A DNA stretch of 36,177 bases from an uncultured bacterium (lineage in GTDB: Bacteria > Verrucomicrobiota > Kiritimatiellia > RFP12 > CAIWXQ01). The translations under genes were made by a program, and so were the position numbers. This document shows, piece after piece, positions 28,844 through 36,151 of this stretch. The stretch is taken from contig CAIOST010000213.1 in NCBI GenBank assembly GCA_903861045.1, positions 1-36,177 on the forward strand, written 5' to 3'. Below the pieces are notes generated by a model. The model was not told the DNA's origin. It ran no database searches and saw only the letters and a program-made list of their open reading frames with translations. Position 1 is the first letter of the stretch. Each line of letters begins with the position of its first letter.

Positions 28844-29119
28844 ATGAAACAAGTGCCCAAAGAGGTCCGCGCGTATCTCGCCGCGATTGGACGCAAGGGC
28901 GGAACGAAGAGTCGCCGCAGCCTGTCCTCCGCGGCGGCGCATGACATGGTGCGTGTACGCGAAGCCCGGAAGATCTTCAGGGAATTTCATGCGCAGTGCT
29001 TCTGGTTCATGCGCCCGGACCTGCGCGTGACAGTCGAGGACATCCCAGCATTGGTGCGTGGCTTGCGACAAAACGGAGGGCGGCAGGGGTTTCTGCTGGC
29101 CGCAAAATTATGCCGATAA
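28844..29119 (+). CDS. Putative antitoxin/partner of an AbiEii-type nucleotidyltransferase, 91 aa
   Basis: The small basic protein (MKQVPKEVRAYLAAIGRKGG...) has an N-terminal Lys/Arg-rich part. Its C-terminal part reads REARKIFREFHAQCFWFMRPDLRVTVEDIPALVRGLRQNGG and ends AAKLCR. I recall proteins of this shape lying directly upstream of AbiEii/AbiGii-type genes; it is not the winged-helix AbiEi antitoxin. Its last 10 bases overlap the start of the next gene, the usual tight coupling of toxin-antitoxin pairs. The gene is nearly leaderless if the promoter call is right. A role as antitoxin or DNA-binding autorepressor is inferred from position. Confidence 0.65.
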   Translation: MKQVPKEVRAYLAAIGRKGGTKSRRSLSSAAAHDMVRVREARKIFREFHAQCFWFMRPDLRVTVEDIPALVRGLRQNGGRQGFLLAAKLCR

Positions 29120-29907
29120 GCGATATTCAGGCCGTGGTGCTGCGCTGCATGGCCGCGAACCGCAGTCCGGAAAGCTATCTCGCCGGTGCCACGGTGCTTC
29201 ACCGGGACCGCAAAAGTCCCCGCTTCTCGCAGGACATCGATTTGTTCCATGATGTCGCAGACTGCATTGCGAGCTGCGCAGAGCAGGACGCGGCAACGCT
29301 CCGTGATGCCGGATATCAGGTCGAGTGGACGCTGCGGACACCCACGTTTCATCGTGCCGTCGTGTCCGTGGATGCACAACAACTCAAGGTCGAATGGGCG
29401 CAGGACAGCGCCTTCCGTTTCTTCCCTGTGCAGCAGGACGCGTTTTGCGGCTACCGTTTGCATGACGCCGATGCGGCCACCAACAAGATGCTGGCCCTGG
29501 CCGGGCGAAGTGAGGTACGCGATTTTGTCGACATCATGCACCTCCACGAAACCTATTTGTCGCTCGGCACGTTGGCGTGGGCGGCATGCGGAAAAGACCC
29601 CGGCTTCACGCCCGAGTTTTTGCTAGAGCAGGCGGGGCGGCACACGGCTTACACGCAGGCGGATCTGGGTCGCCTGAGTTTGAGAAGCCCGATTAATCCC
29701 GGCGTGCTGAAACGGAAATGGCTGGCCGCGCTGGAGGAAGCTCGCAACCTGGTCGCCGCACTTCCTACTGGCGATATCGGTTGCCTGTACATCGGGCCGG
29801 ATCGGTCACCTGTGACTCCCGATCCGGCCTCAAGTGATTTCCGGACTTTGATTCGCCATCAAGGATCCGTTCGCGGGGCATGGCCGACGGTCACTACCGT
29901 GGCGTAA
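29110..29907 (+). CDS. AbiEii/AbiGii-type nucleotidyltransferase, putative toxin
   Basis: The 265-aa product has the nucleotidyltransferase core of the AbiEii family: AGATVLHRDRKSPRFSQDIDLFHD (residues 25-48) with the Asp-x-Asp pair Asp42 and Asp44, and LKVEW further on (near residue 90) where the third acidic residue is expected. LHDADAATNKMLALAGRSEVRDFVDIMHL is the typical helical follow-on. AbiEii proteins are toxins of type IV toxin-antitoxin or phage-abortive-infection systems and transfer nucleotides to targets. The start ATG at 29110 lies within the last 10 bases of the 91-aa gene. Base use and isolation among remnants suggest acquisition. Function as toxin is inferred. Confidence 0.75.
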   Translation: MPISDIQAVVLRCMAANRSPESYLAGATVLHRDRKSPRFSQDIDLFHDVADCIASCAEQDAATLRDAGYQVEWTLRTPTFHRAVVSVDAQQLKVEWAQDSAFRFFPVQQDAFCGYRLHDADAATNKMLALAGRSEVRDFVDIMHLHETYLSLGTLAWAACGKDPGFTPEFLLEQAGRHTAYTQADLGRLSLRSPINPGVLKRKWLAALEEARNLVAALPTGDIGCLYIGPDRSPVTPDPASSDFRTLIRHQGSVRGAWPTVTTVA

Positions 29908-29915
29908 TCCTACCG

Positions 29916-30209
29916 GAGCGCCGAGCATGGTCTTTTCCTGAAGACCTGGTTCTGCGGACTCCCCGCCGGGCGGAATCTAGCCACAAAAAGCACAAAAGAC
30001 ACAAAAGAAACCGGTTTTTTGTGATTTATGTGCCTTTTGTGGCCAACATTTATGGTCTGCACCGATCCTGCCCATGTCCAAACCCTCTGCCAACCAACAC
30101 CACTCCACTTATCGCATACACAAAAACGGCTTCTGCGGTTACCACAAAGCCCTTGCTACAGCCAGCCTGCGTTAGGTGGCGCTTCAGGAAAAGACCATGG
30201 AGCGCCGAG
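29916..30209. mobile_element. MITE-like element: 18-bp perfect inverted ends, 10-bp flanking direct repeats
   Basis: CATGGTCTTTTCCTGAAG (29926-29943) and its exact reverse complement (30182-30199) bound a 274-bp non-coding segment. Immediately outside, GAGCGCCGAG is directly repeated (29916-29925 and 30200-30209), as a target-site duplication would be. No transposase frame lies inside; the core holds a CACAAAA palindrome. The terminal 18-mer also occurs alone at 1619-1636. The alternative is two independent copies of a dispersed repeat that happen to face each other. Confidence 0.55.
29980..30043. repeat. Imperfect palindrome built of CACAAAA units
   Basis: Left arm 29980-30012 contains CACAAAAAG, CACAAAAGA and CACAAAAGA in tandem (9-bp period). 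The right arm 30013-30043 is its approximate reverse complement (starts GGTTTTTTGTG, ends TTTTGTGGC), meeting at CCGG. The whole would form a long, mostly A/T hairpin. It starts 72 bp after the stop of the toxin gene and could also end its transcript. Confidence 0.75.
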
Positions 30210-30355
30210 GGCGCGTGGGTGTGGTGATCTTGACGCCCTCTGGTGCTTCTGGCAGACTCCACCCCCATACGTTCTAGCTCCGCACGGCACGGTTGGCTTC
30301 CGTCCCGTCAGCACCACGGGCGCATGCGATCGGACCAGCTAAACCAAGAGGCGAT
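30210..30355. other. Gap before the secretin-like pair
   Basis: The 146 bp between the MITE-like element and the first secretin-like gene hold no gene and no confident promoter; AAGAGG just before 30356 is the ribosome site. Confidence 0.4.
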
Positions 30356-32578
30356 ATGAAATTCTCGATGGCCGCGCGGCTACTGGTTTGGCTGTCTGCC
30401 TCTGTCTGCGGCGCACAGGAGTTTTCGCTGCAGGATGACTTTGGCAGGGTTACCGGGCCGTATGCCCTGCAAGCTGGGACCGAAGTCGCGATCGGTTCGA
30501 ACCGGCTGCAACTTGTCAACATCCAGACCCAGGTCGTCACCGTGCTGCCGCCGGGGGCGCCGGAGCGCGAATTGCAGGTTCGCCGGTTTCCGGTCCGCGC
30601 CGCGGTGATGGCTGGCATCCTGGAGGCGGCTGCGGCGCAGGCGCCGGATGCCACCAACCGGTCTGACCAGCTAAAGCGGCTACTGGTCGATGTGGGCGTC
30701 GTGTGGCCGGCCGGTTCGTGGATCTCCGATCTTGCCACCCCAGGCGGCGTCCGCGTCTGCAACACGCCCGCAAACCTCGACCTCATCGAAAGGCTCTTGC
30801 AGGAGCTCGGTGGCGCGCCCCGACAAATTCGGTTGGAGGTGCAATTTGTGGCGTTCGATCGGGCACGCCTCAATCAACTGGCCGTTTCCGGTGCCGGCAT
30901 TCAGGACGCCACGCTGACGACACTCTGGACCAACGGCTTCGGCGAGCTCCTGTCGGCACCGACCGTGACGACTAAGGCCGGGCAGGAAGCGATTGTCAGG
31001 AGCGGCGTGGAACTGACCTACCCAACTGAGTTTACAATAGGTGGGGCGAATCAGACGAATGCGGCCAACGCCTATGCGGCAGGTGCTCCATGTACAGTGG
31101 AACCAGGAGGTTTTCAGACGCGTGAGCTAGGCGGCACGCTGCAGGTGGTACCGGAGGTGAGCGCGAATGGCAAGCTCATCTATTTAACCCTCAACCCCAT
31201 GTTCACCGAAGAACCCGTGTGGCACGATTACGGGCCGGCTGCGTGGAATCCAACCGGGCAGGACCGCGATGGCTCCATGAAGCAACCGTTCGTGCATGTG
31301 TATGGTGTCTCAACCAGCGTAGCCGTGCCGAGCGGCAAGCGGGTCTTGATCGGCGGCGGCATGCCGACCCGGGATTCCAAACGCGCGGTTTATCTATTTG
31401 TGACCGCCACCGTGGAGAACGAGCAGGGTGAGCCGTACCGTCCGTTGCCGGATGTCGGGGATCATCGTGACCAGCCTTACGACAAGTCCTTCACGCCACG
31501 CTTTGCGCTGCAGGACCGGTTGGGGCATGCCACTGGGCCGTATAAGATGGCGAATGGTGTGGCGCTCCGTAGCGGCGCCAACCGGGCGATCCTCACACGG
31601 GTGGAGACCGGCAAAAAAGCGCGGCCGGATGGTGAATTCTTTGTTAGGCGCTACACGGTTCCCCGGAGTGTTTGTGAGCATATAGAAGCGCTTTCCTTCG
31701 ATGGCACGAATTCGACGAGAGGGGGTTCAACCCGTCAGGTTGAATGCACGCAAGCAGCCGCGACTCGCAACGGTGAGGCCTTCAAAAAAACCTTCCGCGA
31801 CCTGGGTGTGGCTTGGCCGGACGGGTCGTCGCTCAGCTACTGGCCGGCATTCGACAAACTGTTCATTCGTAATACGCGCGAAAATTTGAGGACTCTTGAG
31901 CTCATCTTTGAGGAGTTCAATTGTTCTTTGCGCCAGATCGGGATTGAGGTGCAATTTGTGTCGTTTGACCGGGCGGCGATTGCCCGTCTGGCGGCGGCGG
32001 GAACGGGGTTCAACACGGCGGCGCTCACGGCGCTCTGGACCAATGGCTGCGGCGAGTTGCTGGCAGCCCCGATGGTTGTGACCAGGGCCGGGCAGGTGGG
32101 CATGGTCAAGGGCGTCACGGAGATCATCTACCCCACCTCATTTACCAGCGTCGGCGTGGGGCCGACCAATGTGTCCAGTTCCGCTTTGGCAGGTGGGCCA
32201 CCTGCGGTCATGGGACCCGGCGGGTTTCAGACACGGGAAACAGGGCTGATTCTGCAGGTGGTGCCGGAGGTGAGTGCGGCGTGGCAGATGATTAACCTGA
32301 CGTTCAATCCGCAGATGGTGGAAGAGCCGGTCTGGGAGAGCTACGGTCCTGCTGGTCGGGATCTGTCCGGCAAAGAGCGCCCCGCGCAGATCAGCCAGCC
32401 GATCTTCCACGTCTATTCAACATCCACAAGCGTGGGACTTGCCCATGGGCGACGGGTGCTGGTCGGCGGCGGTATGCCCAGCCGCGATGGCAAGCGGATG
32501 GTCTATCTGTTTGTCACGGCCACGCTTTTGGATGAGCCTGGCGAGGTTGGCGCCTCGCAGGACAATGAAGCGTTGTAA
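30356..32578 (+). CDS. Exported double secretin-like domain protein lacking the secretin gate segment
   Basis: The 740-aa product has a signal peptide (cleavage near SVCGAQ, residue 21) and two tandem copies of one unit, about residues 21-358 and 380-730. Each copy aligns by eye with the pilus secretin from its N3-like part (VDVGVVWPAGSWIS; RDLGVAWPDGSSLS) through ELLSAPTVTTKAGQEA, EPGGFQTRE and LQVVPEVSA to VSTSV...RVLIGGGM. After GGGMPTRD or GGGMPSRD both copies jump straight to VYLFVTAT. They lose about 25-30 residues that in the pilus secretin hold VPFLGDLPYIGRFF. They also lack the linker and TPR region. A normal channel therefore seems unlikely; a periplasmic or surface ring or adaptor is possible. 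The ATG at 30356 is chosen for the signal peptide and AGAGG. Confidence 0.82.
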   Translation: MKFSMAARLLVWLSASVCGAQEFSLQDDFGRVTGPYALQAGTEVAIGSNRLQLVNIQTQVVTVLPPGAPERELQVRRFPVRAAVMAGILEAAAAQAPDATNRSDQLKRLLVDVGVVWPAGSWISDLATPGGVRVCNTPANLDLIERLLQELGGAPRQIRLEVQFVAFDRARLNQLAVSGAGIQDATLTTLWTNGFGELLSAPTVTTKAGQEAIVRSGVELTYPTEFTIGGANQTNAANAYAAGAPCTVEPGGFQTRELGGTLQVVPEVSANGKLIYLTLNPMFTEEPVWHDYGPAAWNPTGQDRDGSMKQPFVHVYGVSTSVAVPSGKRVLIGGGMPTRDSKRAVYLFVTATVENEQGEPYRPLPDVGDHRDQPYDKSFTPRFALQDRLGHATGPYKMANGVALRSGANRAILTRVETGKKARPDGEFFVRRYTVPRSVCEHIEALSFDGTNSTRGGSTRQVECTQAAATRNGEAFKKTFRDLGVAWPDGSSLSYWPAFDKLFIRNTRENLRTLELIFEEFNCSLRQIGIEVQFVSFDRAAIARLAAAGTGFNTAALTALWTNGCGELLAAPMVVTRAGQVGMVKGVTEIIYPTSFTSVGVGPTNVSSSALAGGPPAVMGPGGFQTRETGLILQVVPEVSAAWQMINLTFNPQMVEEPVWESYGPAGRDLSGKERPAQISQPIFHVYSTSTSVGLAHGRRVLVGGGMPSRDGKRMVYLFVTATLLDEPGEVGASQDNEAL

Positions 32579-32590
32579 TACGGAGGTCTT

Positions 32591-33679
32591 ATGAAACGAT
32601 TGATTGCTGCAATTCTGTTGGTATGCCTGGCTACGGTAGGTCGTGCACAGGAGGTTTCGATGCCGGATGACAAGGGGAAGACGACCGGGTCGAATACTCT
32701 GAAGGCCGGGGCGCTGCAGGGGCGCGACGCGCCGAAAGATGAACTGGTGATCCGGCGGTACCTCGTTTATTACCATGTGGTGGAGCGGGCTAGCAGCTTG
32801 ACGAGTGAGAGAAATGCGGGTTGCACGAATGCCACCAGCCAGGGGAACGACACCCCCCCGTGCACGGACCTGAAGAAACTTTTCTGCATGCTCGGCGTTC
32901 CCTGGCCAAGCGGGTCTTATGTCTACTATCTGTCCACGATTGGCAGGCTGGAGGTTTGCAACACGCGTGAGAATCAGGTTCTGCTGGAGCGGTTGCTGGT
33001 GGAGATGAACGTGACGCCGCGGCAGGTCCAGATCGACATGCAGTTTGTGGCTTTCGATCTAACGAATATCAATCGCCTGGTCACGTCCGGGCCGGGGATC
33101 AATACCGCGTCACTCGTCTCGCTCTGGAGTAGCGGGCGCGGCGAACTGTTGGCGGCCCCCACGGTGGTGACCAAGTGCGGACAGGAGGCCTTGGTCAAAG
33201 GCGTGACGGAATTTGTATGTCCAGCCACGCTCGCCAATCCGGGTGCCGTGCCGACGAATTCGCCCGGTACCACGGCAGCTGGTAGTGGAGTGGTTGCGCC
33301 GGGGGATGTTCAGACACGCGAGGTCGGGGCGATATTGCAGGCGGTGCCGGAGGTGAGTGCGGAAGGGCAGTTGATTAACCTGACGTTCTGCCCGCAGCTG
33401 GTGGAAGATCCTGTCTGGGAGGGCTATGGCTCGGCGGGTCAGGATACGTCCGGTAAAGAGCACGCCACGCAGATGCGGCAACCGTCCTTTCATGTATATT
33501 CGACAGCCACCACCGTGTTGCTGGCCAGTGGGCGTCGGGTGCTGGTCGGCGGTGGCATGCCCAGCCGGGATGGCAAGCGGCTGGTCTATCTGTTTGTCAC
33601 CGCGACGGTGCTGGATATCTACGGCGAGGCCATCAAATTTCGGGATGATCGGGAAGATGCCGTCCAGCCGGTGCGGTGA
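32591..33679 (+). CDS. Exported single secretin-like domain protein, Cys-rich
   Basis: The 362-aa product is a third copy of the unit in the preceding gene. It has a signal peptide (cleavage near VGRAQ, residue 20), EVSMPDDKGKTTGSNTLKAG, then LFCMLGVPWPSGSYVYYLSTIGRLEVCNTREN, LLAAPTVVTKCGQEA, VQTREVGAILQAVPEVSAEGQLINLTF and RVLVGGGMPSRDGKRLVYLFVTAT. The secretin gate motif is again missing. Several conserved positions have become Cys (TKCGQEA, EFVCPA, LTFCPQ), giving seven cysteines after the signal peptide. CGGAGGT precedes the ATG, 12 bp after the previous stop, so the two form an operon. In places (EMNVTPRQ, VSAEGQLINLT) it is closer to the pilus secretin than the double protein is. Confidence 0.82.
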   Translation: MKRLIAAILLVCLATVGRAQEVSMPDDKGKTTGSNTLKAGALQGRDAPKDELVIRRYLVYYHVVERASSLTSERNAGCTNATSQGNDTPPCTDLKKLFCMLGVPWPSGSYVYYLSTIGRLEVCNTRENQVLLERLLVEMNVTPRQVQIDMQFVAFDLTNINRLVTSGPGINTASLVSLWSSGRGELLAAPTVVTKCGQEALVKGVTEFVCPATLANPGAVPTNSPGTTAAGSGVVAPGDVQTREVGAILQAVPEVSAEGQLINLTFCPQLVEDPVWEGYGSAGQDTSGKEHATQMRQPSFHVYSTATTVLLASGRRVLVGGGMPSRDGKRLVYLFVTATVLDIYGEAIKFRDDREDAVQPVR

Positions 33680-33706
33680 CTGGATGACTGGGTGACCGGG
33701 TGACGC
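33675..33706. repeat. Octamer tandem repeat overlapping the stop of the secretin-like gene
   Basis: GGTGACTG, GATGACTG, GGTGACCG and GGTGACGC follow one another. The stop codon TGA of the preceding gene lies in the first unit. The pattern is similar in kind to the GGTGTCA array near tpx. Confidence 0.7.
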
Positions 33707-33749
33707 CGGCCCCACCCCGAACACGGAACACTGGCACCTGCGCCGTTGC

Positions 33750-34049
33750 CTACACCCCCAGCTTGGCGCGCGTGGGGTCCACACCCAGGCCGGTAATCTG
33801 CAGCCGCTTGAGGCGGCCGGTTTCGCCGCTGACTACCGTCACGGCGCGCCGCGGGAGCCCCAGTTGCTTGGCGAGAAACTCGACCAGTGCTTCATTGGCG
33901 CGACCGTCCACCGGTGGCGCCTGCAGGCGCAGGCGCAGCCACCCCTCCTCGACCCCCGCGACTTCCGTACGCGAGGCGCGCGGCGTGGCCTTCACGGTCA
34001 GTTGACAGCCATCGCGGGTGGCGACAATCCAGGCAGGCGCGGGCGGCAT
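33750..34049 (-). CDS. DUF167 (YggU/UPF0235) family protein
   Basis: The 99-aa product carries the DUF167 pattern: LTVKATPRASRTEVAGV, then WLRLRLQAPPVDGRANEALVEFLAKQLGLP and VTVVSGETGRLKRLQI. The family is widespread and usually lies beside YggT-type genes, as here; no activity is established. The ATG at 34047-34049 is preferred over the one three codons upstream because AAAGG sits nine bases before it. Last gene of the rnhC, YggT-like, DUF167 operon. Confidence 0.88.
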   Translation of the reverse strand: MPPAPAWIVATRDGCQLTVKATPRASRTEVAGVEEGWLRLRLQAPPVDGRANEALVEFLAKQLGLPRRAVTVVSGETGRLKRLQITGLGVDPTRAKLGV

Positions 34050-34073
34050 GGGGTGCATCCTTTAGGGCGCCTT

Positions 34074-34952
34074 TTACATGCTGGCGAAGAGGATGGGCAG
34101 CACGACCATGTTATAGAGCAGGTAGACCGATCCCATGTAGAGCAGCGGCGTGAGGTCGAGAAACCCGATGAGCAGGCGCTTGCGCGTGCCACCCAGCAAC
34201 GTGTTGACCCCCTCGGTGCTGACCGCGGTCAGCAAGGGGTTTTGCAGCATGAGGGCCGCGAAGGAGGTCACCAGCAGGGCAAACATCAGTTGCCAGGCCA
34301 TGAGCAGCGAGTCCGCTACGGAGAAAAGTGCTAGCCGCCCGAGCTGGATGAGATTGAAGGTGGCAGCGGTGGCAAGTGGCAGGGCGGGGTGTGCGACGGC
34401 CGCGGCCACGGGGGCGGTGAGCGGCGTACCGGCCTGGCTGATTTCGTAGGCCAACACAGCATGTACGGCCAGCAGCAGGACGAGCTGAGACCAGCGACGG
34501 AACATGGAGATCGGCAGCGCCGCGTAGAAGAAGGTTTGGGCGGCGCGGTCACGTCGCGGAATAGGCGTTAGGAGCTGCACCAGCACATACACCCCCCAGA
34601 AGCGGGCGATGAAGAAGAGGAAGTCCAGCACGCTGAAGAGGATCACGCCATACACATCGGGGGTGCGCGGCGCATAACGGAAGAACGTGCCTATGGTGAT
34701 GGTCCAGGGCTCTTCCGGCATGAAATTGTTCGCGAGCACGGCACGGAAGGTGAGAAAGAAGACGATCAGCAGCAGGGCTAGTAGCCGTCCGGGTAAGGGG
34801 ATGGCGGGGCGCAGGAAGCCCAGCACGCGGTCGGTGAAGCGTGTGGGCGCGGAGAGAAAGGGGTTGAAGTACAACTCCTTGTCCGGCTCTGACCACAAGC
34901 GTACCCAGAACAAGAGCAGGAACAGGTTGGTGGCTATGAGGAAGGTATCCAT
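34074..34952 (-). CDS. YggT-like multi-pass membrane protein
   Basis: The 292-aa hydrophobic protein appears to hold two YggT-type modules. The N-terminal one includes NPFLSAPTRFTDRVLGFLRPAIP (about residues 30-52). The C-terminal one includes NPLLTAVSTEGVNTLLGG and LDLTPLLYMGSVYLLY (about 225-282). Several membrane helices lie between them. YggT proteins act in membrane or septal integrity in other bacteria, with an undefined mechanism. It starts 10 bp after the rnhC stop and ends 24 bp before the DUF167 start chosen here. The usual YggT-DUF167 neighbourhood supports the call. Confidence 0.72.
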   Translation of the reverse strand: MDTFLIATNLFLLLFWVRLWSEPDKELYFNPFLSAPTRFTDRVLGFLRPAIPLPGRLLALLLIVFFLTFRAVLANNFMPEEPWTITIGTFFRYAPRTPDVYGVILFSVLDFLFFIARFWGVYVLVQLLTPIPRRDRAAQTFFYAALPISMFRRWSQLVLLLAVHAVLAYEISQAGTPLTAPVAAAVAHPALPLATAATFNLIQLGRLALFSVADSLLMAWQLMFALLVTSFAALMLQNPLLTAVSTEGVNTLLGGTRKRLLIGFLDLTPLLYMGSVYLLYNMVVLPILFASM

Positions 34953-34962
34953 GGGGCGTGCC

Positions 34963-35970
34963 TCAAGCCTCGGTCTTTTCGGCCTCGGCTTTTTCGGCCT
35001 GGGCGGTTCGCGAGATCACCTGTCCTTCGGGGCCGAGCGCGGCGCGGGAGCTGCCGCAGGCGGCCAAGACCTGGTCGGTGGTGCGGAAATGGCACTTACA
35101 GGCGCGCATGAGCACGGTCGGGCCCTCCTTGCGCACCAGCACTTCGGCGGCGGCGCGTACCTGCTCGGAGGCCCCCTTGGGGATTGGCACGCCGAGCGTC
35201 TCGGACATGCGCTGGAGGCTGCGCAGGAACCCTTCGCGCGCCAGGATGGAGGCGGCTGCCACGGCAATGTCGGATTCGGCCTTGTGGTGCTGCTCGAGCT
35301 GGATCTCGCGCCCCTTCTTCTGCAGCGCGCGCTTGATCAGGTGTTCGGCGCCAAACTGGTCTGCCACGGCCCGCGGACAACCGGGGACGGTCTCGAGCAG
35401 GTTTTCGATGGCGCGGCCATGTCCCCAGGCCAGCAGGCGGTTGACATTGCGGATCTTGGCGTAGAGGCGGTTGTAGGCTTCCGGCCCGATGCTAATGAGC
35501 GCGAAGCGCTGGGGGCCGAGCAGCGCGCGTAGCTTGCTGCCGATTAAAAAGACCTGCTTGTCGCTCAACAATTTACAGTCCTTGACCCCCATGGCCTCCA
35601 TCACGCGCGCTAGATCCGGATCTACATAGGCGGCGGAGACGACCAGTGGACCAAAGAAATCGCCCTTGCCGCTCTCATCGATGCCCATGTGTGAGGAGAC
35701 TGAAGCGGGGTTGATAATCTTTTCGTAGCCGATGGTGGCGCGCCCCAGGACATTGGGCTCAAGGTAGAAGACCACAAAATCCTCGGCGCCTTTCCCCTGC
35801 ACCAGGCACTTGCCGCTGGTGTAGAGGTTGACGCAACAGTCCTCGGCTTTGGCCGCCACAATGGTGTGGGGGACCGTGGCCGGCCGGTAATTCCCCCGCG
35901 CGAGCATCTCCTGCAACGCTTCCTGCTGTTTCGGGGTGAGCTTAAAGGTGAATGAGGTCTTTTTTTCCAT
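34963..35970 (-). CDS. rnhC: Ribonuclease HIII
   Basis: The 335-aa enzyme cleaves the RNA strand of RNA/DNA hybrids. The N-terminal substrate-binding (TBP-like) domain covers about 1-88, ending before the catalytic domain GIDESGKGDFFGPLVV (96-111). The four metal-binding acids are Asp98, Glu99, Asp204 (VADQFG) and Asp234 (HKAESDIAVAAAS), matching the Asp-Glu-Asp-Asp set that separates RNase HIII from HII. The C-terminal tail is Ala/Glu/Lys-rich and probably disordered. First gene of a three-gene minus-strand operon; no strong ribosome site precedes the ATG. Confidence 0.95.
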   Translation of the reverse strand: MEKKTSFTFKLTPKQQEALQEMLARGNYRPATVPHTIVAAKAEDCCVNLYTSGKCLVQGKGAEDFVVFYLEPNVLGRATIGYEKIINPASVSSHMGIDESGKGDFFGPLVVSAAYVDPDLARVMEAMGVKDCKLLSDKQVFLIGSKLRALLGPQRFALISIGPEAYNRLYAKIRNVNRLLAWGHGRAIENLLETVPGCPRAVADQFGAEHLIKRALQKKGREIQLEQHHKAESDIAVAAASILAREGFLRSLQRMSETLGVPIPKGASEQVRAAAEVLVRKEGPTVLMRACKCHFRTTDQVLAACGSSRAALGPEGQVISRTAQAEKAEAEKTEA

Positions 35971-36089
35971 AGCGCATCCGTAGCATCCGCCATCTGCGCG
36001 GCGGGTGCAAGAAATCTCTGCGAGGAGGGGAACGGAGGGGTGTAGGACAAAAAAGTGAGTTGGGGGGGGAGGGAAAGCGCAAAAAGGAG

Positions 36090-36118
36090 TTGCAGGGCAG
36101 GGTTCGATGCGTTATTCT
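36090..36118 (+). promoter_or_regulatory. Promoter of the truncated last gene
   Basis: TTGCAG (36090-36095) and TATTCT (36113-36118) are 17 bp apart; transcription would begin near 36125, inside the inverted repeat described next. Confidence 0.65.
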
Positions 36119-36120
36119 GT

Positions 36121-36138
36121 TGTAAGAACTTTCTTACA
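36121..36138 (+). promoter_or_regulatory. Operator-like perfect inverted repeat at the start site
   Basis: TGTAAGAA-CT-TTCTTACA is an exact 8+8 bp dyad directly after the -10 box, ending at the ribosome site AGGAG (36138-36142). A repressor bound here would block transcription initiation. As RNA it could also hide the ribosome site. Confidence 0.6.
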
Positions 36139-36151
36139 GGAGTAATTAGCC

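Noticed and set aside
28844-29907. Canonical AbiEi-AbiEii pair
   Set aside because: The second gene fits AbiEii, but the first is only 91 aa and lacks the winged-helix AbiEi pattern, so the pair is reported as non-canonical.
30356-33679. Pseudogenes of the pilus secretin
   Set aside because: Both frames are intact, have signal peptides and ribosome sites, and share the same precise internal loss, which decay would not produce three times.
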